A DNA stretch of 64,000 nt. Source: Herpetosiphon aurantiacus DSM 785 (lineage in GTDB: Bacteria; Chloroflexota; Chloroflexia; Chloroflexales; Herpetosiphonaceae). Position numbers and translations under genes: made by a program. The notes below the pieces were generated by a model, which saw only the letters and a program-made list of their open reading frames with translations, ran no database searches and was not told where the DNA came from. Shown piece by piece: positions 14,726 through 22,149 of this stretch; positions within the stretch are counted from its first letter, which is position 1; each line of letters begins with the position of its first letter. The DNA lies in NCBI GenBank assembly GCA_000018565.1, contig CP000875.1, positions 3,363,199 to 3,427,198 of the forward strand, written 5' to 3'.

Positions 14726-17086
14726 TTATTCGACCGCGCCGTGCAATTTATGAGCTGATTTACGTGCAATCAGTTGTAATGGCACGAGTTCTGTAAAGAG
14801 AAAACGAAAACTTCCGCAGCGTTCAAGCATTTGAGGGCCGTAGAGTGCCAGCACCCAGCGCCAATAGGCCGATAAGCCATGTTGCTCGCCATTGCGAACC
14901 TCGCCGCCTCGTGCAATAAAATCATCGGTCAATGACGTTAATACGCTGTTGGCTTCTGGCTCAGTTGCCGCAAGTTTCTGCAACCAATGGCGATAAAACT
15001 TGCCCCATGGATTATCGTTTTGTTGCCACCATGCCAGCCGTTCTGTTGGCACGCTTGGCGCTGTAGCTGCTTGCCACGCTTGCTGGTAACTGTGAGCAAT
15101 AATCAACGGTTGCTGAATGCCCAAGCCGCCAGCGGTGATTGGCCAATGAAACCAACCTTCAGGCAAACTAACGCTGTTGTTCAAACGCTGGTGAATCAAA
15201 TCGCCAATATAGGCCACCATGCTGCCTTGTTGAATGATTTGTTGACCATAGCGCCATAAGGTTGTACGCACCTGCTCGCGATGGCTAGCCCCAAGGTTGA
15301 CCCGCAGACCAATCGCTTGGCATAGGTAGGTACAAGCGCCATTATACACCTCAATTTTATTAAGAATTGCAGGTGTATTAGTGATAGTCTGGGCAGTTTG
15401 GTTAATATATTCGCCAATCAGACTATGATCAAGTTGCCATGTGCCTTGCGCATCAAGCGTCAAAAAGAGCCAATGCGGCGCTTGATGCGGTAATTCGCTG
15501 GGTAATTGGTCATTAATTGCCATTGCGCCAGTTTTTTGCTCGTTCAAATTCAGGCCACAGCTAGTACACCAGGTTTGTAGTGCTTGCCATGCTTTGCGCA
15601 TTTCATCAGGATCGGTGGCGATAATCGTCAAATCATCGACGAAGCGCACGATTTGCACATGAGCATGCAACTCAAGATATTGCTCCATCAACCGCAACAC
15701 CAACTCGCCTAAAATGTCTGAAATTGGACGATGATTGGGAATGCCAATCTGTTGTTGGGTCGCTTGCTGATTGACTTGCAACGGCACTGCCATATATTCA
15801 GCAAAAAACCCGATTTGCTGCTGGCTCAAGCCCATACGCTGCAACACATCGAGCACAAATTGCTGATTGAGCGATGGATAATAATCGCGGAAATCGGTTT
15901 TGAGCACATAGATGGCTTGGTCGGGCGTGGCGTGCAAGCCAAGCTGAATTTCGGCGTTGATCAAGCGTAATGCAACTTCGAGATTATGCTCATAATTGCT
16001 ATCATACTCGGCCAATTGGCTCCATTGCTGCAAGCGTGTAATTTCAGCGGCTCGACTGGCAAAAATCGATTGCGGATTGCCATATAGTTCAAGCTGTTCA
16101 GCCGCATCGAGTGCCAGCGGGCGGCGCAGGGTATGCCACAAATTAACGCTTTTGGAAACTGCATAGCTTTCGGCAATTAACTTGTTCAAATCGCGATCAT
16201 AGCCGCGATCTTGGGCGATGCGCTTGAGTTTTTTCAGGGGCAAGCTGCTGTTGACCCGACAAAACTTAGCAAAATACTCTTGCCAATGTTCAGCAACGAC
16301 GTGATGCAAACAGGCGGTCAGTAAATCTTCTTGCAAAAATAAACGCCATTTTGTTCGCGCAAATTGAGCAACCGCCGTAACTCCGGACTTGGGCCAGCGC
16401 CAATCGGCCAATTGCGTCCGCACAATCATCAACGCATCGGCCAATTCTTTGCGCATAATCGGATCGCCCAAAATCTGACGAGCCTCAGACCGGGTAGCGG
16501 CGCTGTAAAAACTATCTTTGGCAATCCGCCGCAAGATCGCGCAGAGTGTATCGCTATCAATTTCATCAGGCTCAGCCTGTAGCGCTTTGCTCAATTCGCT
16601 GCGAGTTTCAGGATCAAATTGATCATGAAAGATGGCATCGAGCACCACCCCATGCGTGGTTGCCATGCTTGGCTGATTAATTTGGGTAACGAGGCTCTGG
16701 GCCTGCTCGGGGTAGCTCGCCGCCACTTCAGCATGATCAAGCCATTCTTGAAATAGTGCGCCGAAAATCGAGACTAATTCGGCTCGCAGTTGGCCGCTAG
16801 CCAGTTCGCGCTCTAGCTCAGCCGACCACCAAGCAGTTAATTCGCTACTCGCAGGCGTAGCTGGATCGCTCAATAAACGCATGTTGGTGATGCTTGGGTG
16901 CAGCGGCTGTTTGGCAAAGGTTAATTGCTGGAGCTGCTCGTGAAGCAGGTTAATCCGAGCGTGGGGGTCTTCAATTGTGGCTAAACGTTGGCTAATTTCA
17001 GCATAGGTTGCAAGGGCTTGCTCACGTTGCAAGCCCAGCTCGCGCAATTTAATCGCAGTTACCAATTGTTCACTTGCAGTTAACAT
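14726..17086 (-). CDS. Reverse transcriptase of an unassigned type (786 aa)
   Basis: The polymerase core lies at about residues 390-570: motif A YVLKTDFRDYYPSL, motif B GIPNHRPISDILGELVL and the catalytic motif C IVRFVDDLTIIAT (FVDD, not the YADD usual in group II intron enzymes), followed by CGLNLNEQKTG (motif D/E). There is a long helical N-terminal region (about 380 residues) and a C-terminal region (about 200) with no maturase, HNH or integrase motif. A fingers motif of the group II kind is not evident. Length and layout recall the unknown-group or abortive-infection reverse transcriptases involved in phage defence, but I cannot place it in a named clade. GGAGG at 17092-17096 precedes the ATG within a small hairpin. 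It follows hisG by 28 bases. Confidence 0.85.
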   Translation of the reverse strand: MLTASEQLVTAIKLRELGLQREQALATYAEISQRLATIEDPHARINLLHEQLQQLTFAKQPLHPSITNMRLLSDPATPASSELTAWWSAELERELASGQLRAELVSIFGALFQEWLDHAEVAASYPEQAQSLVTQINQPSMATTHGVVLDAIFHDQFDPETRSELSKALQAEPDEIDSDTLCAILRRIAKDSFYSAATRSEARQILGDPIMRKELADALMIVRTQLADWRWPKSGVTAVAQFARTKWRLFLQEDLLTACLHHVVAEHWQEYFAKFCRVNSSLPLKKLKRIAQDRGYDRDLNKLIAESYAVSKSVNLWHTLRRPLALDAAEQLELYGNPQSIFASRAAEITRLQQWSQLAEYDSNYEHNLEVALRLINAEIQLGLHATPDQAIYVLKTDFRDYYPSLNQQFVLDVLQRMGLSQQQIGFFAEYMAVPLQVNQQATQQQIGIPNHRPISDILGELVLRLMEQYLELHAHVQIVRFVDDLTIIATDPDEMRKAWQALQTWCTSCGLNLNEQKTGAMAINDQLPSELPHQAPHWLFLTLDAQGTWQLDHSLIGEYINQTAQTITNTPAILNKIEVYNGACTYLCQAIGLRVNLGASHREQVRTTLWRYGQQIIQQGSMVAYIGDLIHQRLNNSVSLPEGWFHWPITAGGLGIQQPLIIAHSYQQAWQAATAPSVPTERLAWWQQNDNPWGKFYRHWLQKLAATEPEANSVLTSLTDDFIARGGEVRNGEQHGLSAYWRWVLALYGPQMLERCGSFRFLFTELVPLQLIARKSAHKLHGAVE

Positions 17087-17088
17087 CA

Positions 17089-17108
17089 GTGCCTCCAGCG
17101 TGGAGCAC
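17089..17108 (-). promoter_or_regulatory. Hairpin masking the reverse transcriptase ribosome site
   Basis: GTGC-TCCA pairs with TGGA-GCAC around a CGC loop, with one bulged base. The GGAGG Shine-Dalgarno sequence lies inside the 3' arm, five bases before the ATG. There is no U-run, so it is not an obvious terminator. Confidence 0.5.
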
Positions 17109-17114
17109 CTTCTG

Positions 17115-18116
17115 CTAGCTTTTGTGCATCAACTCGCTCAATGCGGCAAAACTTTGAGAACGTTCGGCAAAAACATAGTGGACTGGCAGAACCGTAATGC
17201 CTGTCGAGCCAATCGAACGCAAATGATCGATCGCTGGCAAAATGTTGGCGCTATCGACGACCAACGACACCGCGTACCAGCCTTCACCACCATCGCGACT
17301 CCAAACTGGCGAAACAGTTGGGCCTTGCAATCCTGCCAAGGCGGCATGGGCTACCACTCTTGCCCCAACATCGGCAACATCCGAGCCTGGCACGTTGGCA
17401 ATCAACGAAACATAGGTTTTGGCGCGATGGCGAGCTTCGATCAGCTCTAAAATCGATTGGACAACCCGTTGTTTTTGCGAACTTTCCCGTAGCGACCGTC
17501 GGTTGGCGATTAATGCAGCTTGCGCTTGCAGAATTGTGCCTCCTTGAATCATTTTGAGATGATTATCGCGTAGGGTTGTCCCAGTGGCTGTCAAATCGGC
17601 GATGATATCGGCATATCCCAACGAAGGCGCGGCCTCGGTTGCACCTTGCGAGTCGATCAGCGCAAAAACATTGATGCCTTGCTGATGACACCATTGGCGC
17701 ACCAAATTGGGAAACTTGGTGGCGATGCGCAATTGGCGGCCAGCCCGGGCATACTCCGCCGCCAAATCGGCCACATCACGCCACGAGGTTACGTCAATCC
17801 AATGATCGGGCACGGCCAGCACCAAATCGCAGTAGCCAAAGCCCAAATCTTTATAGACCACGACTAGATCATCGCTCTCGCCGCCCAGTTCTTCGACCAA
17901 ATCATAGCCACTTACGCCCAAATCAATCGAGCCATCGGCGACTTTCTCGACAATATCGGGTGCACGATGCAGCAAGACTTCAACTTCGGGCAGCGCTTTG
18001 ATCGAAGCCGTGTAGCGGCGCGGATTGGGTCGCGAGACTTTCAGGCCACAGCTTTCAAAAAAGCGAAACGTATCATCAGCAAGAGCACCTTTGGAAGGCA
18101 CAGCAAAACGTAGCAT
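17115..18116 (-). CDS. hisG: ATP phosphoribosyltransferase, long form
   Basis: Joins ATP and PRPP in the first step of histidine synthesis. The N-terminus is LRFAVPSKGALADDTFRFF. Key segments are DLGVSGYDLVEE, the PRPP-binding region GATEAAPSLGYADIIADLTATGTTLRDN, and a C-terminal ACT-like regulatory domain (about residues 225-310), which marks the HisZ-independent long form. The frame is open to 18140, but ATG 18116 overlaps the stop of the CopC-CopD gene as TAATG and starts directly at the conserved region, giving 333 residues. No other his gene is present. It sits at the end of a copper/cytochrome cluster, an unusual partner. Confidence 0.93.
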   Translation of the reverse strand: MLRFAVPSKGALADDTFRFFESCGLKVSRPNPRRYTASIKALPEVEVLLHRAPDIVEKVADGSIDLGVSGYDLVEELGGESDDLVVVYKDLGFGYCDLVLAVPDHWIDVTSWRDVADLAAEYARAGRQLRIATKFPNLVRQWCHQQGINVFALIDSQGATEAAPSLGYADIIADLTATGTTLRDNHLKMIQGGTILQAQAALIANRRSLRESSQKQRVVQSILELIEARHRAKTYVSLIANVPGSDVADVGARVVAHAALAGLQGPTVSPVWSRDGGEGWYAVSLVVDSANILPAIDHLRSIGSTGITVLPVHYVFAERSQSFAALSELMHKS

Positions 18117-19831
18117 TAGCGCGTTATCTCCACAGTCCATTCAGCAGTTACGTCGGGCAAATTCAAACGACGCACCTGCATTTCGATCTTCCAGCGCCCA
18201 ACCAAGCTTAGCGCTCCTGAGGTCGCGGTAAAACGTCCATCAGTAGCAGGTTCAAGAATTGCCACTTGTTGGCCAGCTTCGAGATCAAGCGATTCAAAGC
18301 GTAAGCGTACTCGATCTGGGCGAATTACGCCATTCGCATCGCGGACGGTTGCGCTAAATTGGCGTTCACCAGGCCGATTATCATCAGTATCGAGGGTCAT
18401 GGTTAAATCTTCGCGCTGCGCTGTTAGATAGAGCGGCTGGGCGACCCGTGGGGTTGGCGTTGGCAAGGTTGGTCGGGCAGTGCCACCAGCGCTGGGAGCG
18501 GCTTTGACTGGATGTGGCGTTTGAGTCAAAGCGCTAGCAACCAGAATCACCCCAATCGCCAAAGCACTTTCCAAGCCCAAGGTCAGGCCAATTTTTACCA
18601 CAGTTGTTTGATCTTTGGCAGCTTGCAAACGGGGATTAAGCTTACGCCAATGCCAAGAGCCGAGCAACAAAGCTGCCAGCATCACCGCCAACTTGATCAA
18701 CAAGGTCTGGCCGTAGCGCGATTCCCACAAGCCTGCCAAGGTTGGCAATTGGTCAAAGGTACGCATCGTACCAGTCAACACAACCATCGCAATGCTAAAC
18801 AAGGCCAACGGGCTAAATCGGGCAATCAGCCAAGCCAAAGCGCTGTTACGTAGCGCCGCCTCGGTTTTACGGAGTACCCAAGCACTCAAAGCCATACCAA
18901 TCAAGCCACCAAACCAAACCGCCGCCGTCAGCATATGCATCCAATCTGAGGCCACCGGCGTGATTGGATCGTCGATGTTAGCCGCTGCATGGCCGCTCAT
19001 ACTAAAGGTCAATAGGCTTAAACTTGCCAAAGCCAAGGCAACATAGCCCATTGGTTTTTGGTAAGCAGCCAAGAACGTCAGCGGAATTAACAGTGTGATC
19101 GCGACCAAGCGAATCAAGGCCAACACGCCCCAACGGCTAATCGCCATCGAAGAAAGCACATCGGCATATTGAATTGAGGCTAAACTACCATCACCAAAAT
19201 CGCTGGCCCGCACCACAAATTCCCAAACCGAGCCAATCAACAGCCAAACCAAACTCAGCTGGGTCAGCCAAATCGTTGGGCGAACCAGCAACGGCAAACG
19301 TGATTCAGGATTATGTTGAATTGCTGGCAATAATAAAATCAACAACCACGCCAAGCCGCCAATCGCCCCTAAGCCGCCAGTTAAGGCGATTGAACGCCCG
19401 CTGACCACGCCCCAATTCAAGCCAGCATTGGCGGTTGCACTAACTTCGACCGAGGGCGCGGTGGGAGCAACCCCAGTGCCAATGCTAAACAGCAACGAGC
19501 CAGCCGAACGATGGCCATCGGCGGTCGAAAGCACTTTGTAAATCAAGGTATATTCGCCAGGCCGAAGCTCGGCAGGCAAGGCCACTTGCATACTATCGGC
19601 AGCAGGAAACTGGGTTTGCGGTAGGCCAATTGGCTGCGATTGCTCATTGTAGAGCGTCAACGAGCTATAACTACGATCAAGCGGCTCGCTAAATCGCAAC
19701 ACAACCTCGGCAGGTGCGACATCGAGCACCGCCCCATCAACAATGCTGCTCTCGATAACCAAGGCATGAGCCGCCGCCACACTTGGCCATAAACACAGCA
19801 CAAATAGAGCTACAATTAAAATCCGCTTCAT
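18116..19831 (-). CDS. CopC-CopD fusion copper-handling membrane protein
   Basis: A 571-residue protein. A signal segment ends near AHALVIESS, so the mature N-terminus probably begins at or near the copper-ligating His (Ala-His). CopC domain (about 22-125) features are VVLRFSEPLDRS and VLSTADGHRSAGSLLFSIG. A CopD membrane domain of about eight helices follows (about 148-455) with GHAAA and WMHMLTAAVWFGGLIGM. The C-terminal 110 residues lie outside as a beta-rich domain after a Pro/Thr linker. It probably delivers or imports copper, perhaps for cytochrome oxidase maturation. It is translationally coupled to hisG downstream and separated from the second copC gene by a terminator and a repeat. 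Confidence 0.85.
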   Translation of the reverse strand: MKRILIVALFVLCLWPSVAAAHALVIESSIVDGAVLDVAPAEVVLRFSEPLDRSYSSLTLYNEQSQPIGLPQTQFPAADSMQVALPAELRPGEYTLIYKVLSTADGHRSAGSLLFSIGTGVAPTAPSVEVSATANAGLNWGVVSGRSIALTGGLGAIGGLAWLLILLLPAIQHNPESRLPLLVRPTIWLTQLSLVWLLIGSVWEFVVRASDFGDGSLASIQYADVLSSMAISRWGVLALIRLVAITLLIPLTFLAAYQKPMGYVALALASLSLLTFSMSGHAAANIDDPITPVASDWMHMLTAAVWFGGLIGMALSAWVLRKTEAALRNSALAWLIARFSPLALFSIAMVVLTGTMRTFDQLPTLAGLWESRYGQTLLIKLAVMLAALLLGSWHWRKLNPRLQAAKDQTTVVKIGLTLGLESALAIGVILVASALTQTPHPVKAAPSAGGTARPTLPTPTPRVAQPLYLTAQREDLTMTLDTDDNRPGERQFSATVRDANGVIRPDRVRLRFESLDLEAGQQVAILEPATDGRFTATSGALSLVGRWKIEMQVRRLNLPDVTAEWTVEITR

Positions 19832-19878
19832 AGCTATTGTTCCTTAAATCTAGTAGGGGTCGGGCTAGGATTTACGAT

Positions 19879-19982
19879 CCCTCACCCCCGATCCCTCTCC
19901 CACTGCGGCGGGCGAGGGGCGTTCCACGCTTCATGATCGAAGGCTTCCCCCTCGCCTTGCTCGGCGGGCTAGGGGGTGAGGG
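19879..19982. repeat. Dispersed GC-rich palindromic repeat, copy 2
   Basis: Starts CCCTCACCCCC and ends GGGGGTGAGGG, with GCGGGCGAGGGG and CCCCCTCGC near the centre. The ends pair with each other. It lies in the 280-base gap between two copper genes, with no other gene in the gap. Confidence 0.85.
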
Positions 19983-20056
19983 CATGTCAATCGACGGTAA
20001 ATCACACCCAATCGCCGATCCCACACCCCCAACAACCGATCCCCATTCCTCTATAG

Positions 20057-20092
20057 CAAAAAAAGCGTGCTAGGCCGCAACCTAGCACGCTT
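20057..20092 (-). terminator. Intrinsic terminator of the CopC-LPXTG gene
   Basis: A perfect 12-bp stem AAGCGTGCTAGG/CCTAGCACGCTT (20063-20074 and 20081-20092) with a 6-base loop; read on the minus strand it is followed by a run of seven T. Confidence 0.9.
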
Positions 20093-20111
20093 AATCACTC
20101 AAACTACAGGC

Positions 20112-20633
20112 TTAGGCACGAACTGAGCGGCGGCGCAAAGCCACGCCAGCAATCATAAAGATAATGATTGCAGCCACCAGCATGCCAAGATTGAAGCCAT
20201 TGCTACCAGTTGCTGGCAAGCCTGGGCTGTGATGATCTGGCTCGGCGGGGGTTGGCACAGCCGCATCGCCCACAGCAAAGCCAATTGAACCAGTTACTTC
20301 GTGACCATCGCTGCCAACCACCGACCAACGAACGGTGTAGCTGCCCGTCCCCAAGCCCGATTTCAACGAAACGCGCATAGTTTTGCGCTCAAGATCAGCC
20401 AAATCAACCCGACCATCACCGGTATCAACCACAGCGCCATTGGCATCGGTAACGCTTAATTTCAAGCCTTCGGATTCCAATTCGTCGTTGAAGGTCAGCA
20501 CAACTTCGCTTGGCGCGGCTGCCAACTTCGAGCCATCGGCGGGGGTTGAACTAGCCAATTTTGAGTGTGCTGAACCAACGCTTGGCTGAGCAAAAATAAT
20601 TACCAATGCTAATAATGCAATTAAACGTTTCAT
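20112..20633 (-). CDS. CopC-domain copper-binding protein with LPXTG cell-wall anchor
   Basis: After a signal peptide ending SVGSA, the mature protein begins HSKLASSTPADG, giving the N-terminal His of CopC proteins. The CopC fold follows (PSEVVLTFNDELESEGLKLSV, VRWSVVGSDGHEVTGSIGFAVG). The C-terminus has LPATG, a hydrophobic helix and a basic tail (RRRSVRA), a complete sortase signal. The frame opens at 20675, but ATG 20633 starts the signal peptide directly (MKRLIALLALVI), giving 173 residues. A sortase-anchored CopC implies a Gram-positive-like surface where copper is handled at the wall. No sortase gene is in the window. Confidence 0.85.
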   Translation of the reverse strand: MKRLIALLALVIIFAQPSVGSAHSKLASSTPADGSKLAAAPSEVVLTFNDELESEGLKLSVTDANGAVVDTGDGRVDLADLERKTMRVSLKSGLGTGSYTVRWSVVGSDGHEVTGSIGFAVGDAAVPTPAEPDHHSPGLPATGSNGFNLGMLVAAIIIFMIAGVALRRRSVRA

Positions 20634-20705
20634 TCTGTAAATCCTTGATTGCAGCAGATCACAACGATCTGCCAAAGAATGCCAAAACCGATCAAACGAA
20701 TGAGA

Positions 20706-21107
20706 TTAAGCATTACAACCAAGGTAACGTGGCGGCGGGGCAAGTGGACGCTCGATCCATGAACGCCCAAGATAGCCTAATTCGCGGTAGATCCAACGGG
20801 CAATTCGGATTGAGCCAAGCAAAATCAGCAAGGTTGCTAAAGCCAAGGGCACTTCATGGCCTTGCTCCAGCACGCCTGAAGTAAACGGCGCAGGTTGGAG
20901 ATGTTGAAAATCATCAATCATAACCGGAATTTGGGTTTGGTGATGATGATGCCCATGATGGGCGATTAATGGATTATCGGACTGAATCACGGCACAATAG
21001 ACAATACAGGCTAGGGCAATCCCATGCGTGAGGATCAAGCCACATAGGCTACCAGCGATTGGCAGCCATGCCTGTTTGTTGGTTAATTTGTGCCAGTGTT
21101 GCTTCAT
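20706..21107 (-). CDS. Small membrane protein of the copper/cytochrome cluster
   Basis: A 133-residue protein. One membrane helix lies at about 15-40 (LPIAGSLCGLILTHGIALACIVY), an external His-rich loop (HHGHHHHQ) sits near residues 50-57, and a second helix follows at about 83-100 (VPLALATLLILLGSI). The His cluster could bind metal, in keeping with the copper genes around it. It begins 4 bases after the cytochrome c stop, so it is probably in the same operon. I do not recognise the family. Confidence 0.7.
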   Translation of the reverse strand: MKQHWHKLTNKQAWLPIAGSLCGLILTHGIALACIVYCAVIQSDNPLIAHHGHHHHQTQIPVMIDDFQHLQPAPFTSGVLEQGHEVPLALATLLILLGSIRIARWIYRELGYLGRSWIERPLAPPPRYLGCNA

Positions 21108-21111
21108 GAAT

Positions 21112-21576
21112 TTATTGCATCAAGGTCGGAGTTGGCCCCGGCGAGATCAAACATAATTGGCGTTGCTCGGATAGTTTACCCGGCCCCCACCATGCTTTCA
21201 CTCGGGCGATGATCGTAATTATTTCTTCTTCGCTGAGTTGCGAGCCAAAGGCTGGCATCGAATTTTTACCATCGCGAATCAGCGAAATTAATTCCCAATC
21301 GGGGTGTGAATAGGCATGCATGCCATCGTTGAGCGCAGGAAACGGCCCCATACCCTCGCCACTTTGGCCATGACAATTGGCACAATATTGACCAAATAAG
21401 GCCTGACCACTGGCTAATTTTTCGCCAAATGCTGGCTCGATATAAGGCACGGCTGGCTCGCCTAGGGTAAGTGTCGCTTGCTGAGCCGCCTCACCACAAG
21501 CAATTAAACCGGGGATTCCTAATGTCAACAACAGGGCAATTAGCCGCCACCGATTGAATTTATGTTGCATGGGCAT
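21112..21576 (-). CDS. Lipid-anchored class I cytochrome c
   Basis: A 154-residue protein. The signal peptide carries the lipobox GLIACG. Heme attachment is CANCH at about residues 65-69, followed by GQSGEGMGPFPALNDG. A distal Met ligand is likely in NSMPAFGSQLS, and SEEEIITIIARVKAWW is the C-terminal helix. It is a single-heme electron carrier on the outer face of the membrane. Two ATGs are possible; the second, at 21570, has better spacing from GGAG. It overlaps the upstream membrane-protein gene by up to 17 bases. The last 20 residues (LISPGPTPTLMQ) are unstructured. Confidence 0.88.
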   Translation of the reverse strand: MPMQHKFNRWRLIALLLTLGIPGLIACGEAAQQATLTLGEPAVPYIEPAFGEKLASGQALFGQYCANCHGQSGEGMGPFPALNDGMHAYSHPDWELISLIRDGKNSMPAFGSQLSEEEIITIIARVKAWWGPGKLSEQRQLCLISPGPTPTLMQ

Positions 21577-22120
21577 CCGACTCCATCGCCGCCTTGCGCA
21601 GCATCCGATTGCGCAGCGCTGCCAAGGTAATTAAGATTGCTAGCACAATAAGAGGTGCCATGTAGAGAATTACGTTGAGCCAGCGCATAATGCCACCAGC
21701 AACATTCACGGTTGTGCGAAATTCTTGGGTTTGGCCAGCCTCGCTGAAGCTCATCAGAAATTGCCAATCGCCGCTGCTCGAAAAATCGAGGTCATGCGAA
21801 CCATAAATTGCATCTTCTGGGCGGCTTTCGGGCGCAGGCGTGTAGCGAAATTCTTGACCATCAGGATCAATCAACACCAACGAAATTGCTTCAACAGGCA
21901 ATGCGGCATAATCGTTGCTGTTACGCACCGCAATGCTGGCATCGCCACGGCCAACGCTCATTGGCGCAGGAGCCAACGAAACGACCACAAAATATTGATT
22001 TCGTGTCTCATTGATGATGTAATTGCCGCCATGAGCTGCTGCTAGATCTGTCCACCACAAACTAGCCAGCACCACCCAACCAACGAGGAAACATAGGCGT
22101 TTCAGCATAGAGTGTATCAC
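21560..22120 (-). CDS. Secreted membrane-anchored protein of the copper cluster (YtkA/FixH-like fold)
   Basis: A 186-residue protein. The signal peptide ends near DLAAAHG, leaving an N-terminal His-Gly. An Ig-like beta-sandwich follows (about 28-135, with YFVVVSLAPAPMSVG, ISLVLIDPDGQEFRY and GDWQFLMSFS) and one C-terminal helix (ILYMAPLIVLAILITLAAL). The layout recalls YtkA/FixH-like and CopC-like proteins of copper or oxidase assembly, which fits its place as first gene of the cluster. The Met at residue 5 (22108) is an alternative start. Functional assignment is by fold resemblance and context only. Confidence 0.65.
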   Translation of the reverse strand: MIHSMLKRLCFLVGWVVLASLWWTDLAAAHGGNYIINETRNQYFVVVSLAPAPMSVGRGDASIAVRNSNDYAALPVEAISLVLIDPDGQEFRYTPAPESRPEDAIYGSHDLDFSSSGDWQFLMSFSEAGQTQEFRTTVNVAGGIMRWLNVILYMAPLIVLAILITLAALRNRMLRKAAMESDAHAT

Positions 22121-22149
22121 AATCTTTGGCCGGATAGTGTGGTAGTTTC

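Noticed and set aside
14726-17086. Group II intron or diversity-generating retroelement
   Set aside because: No maturase or HNH region and no intron ends are visible; no repeated template/variable pair was found nearby; the RT is much longer than DGR enzymes.
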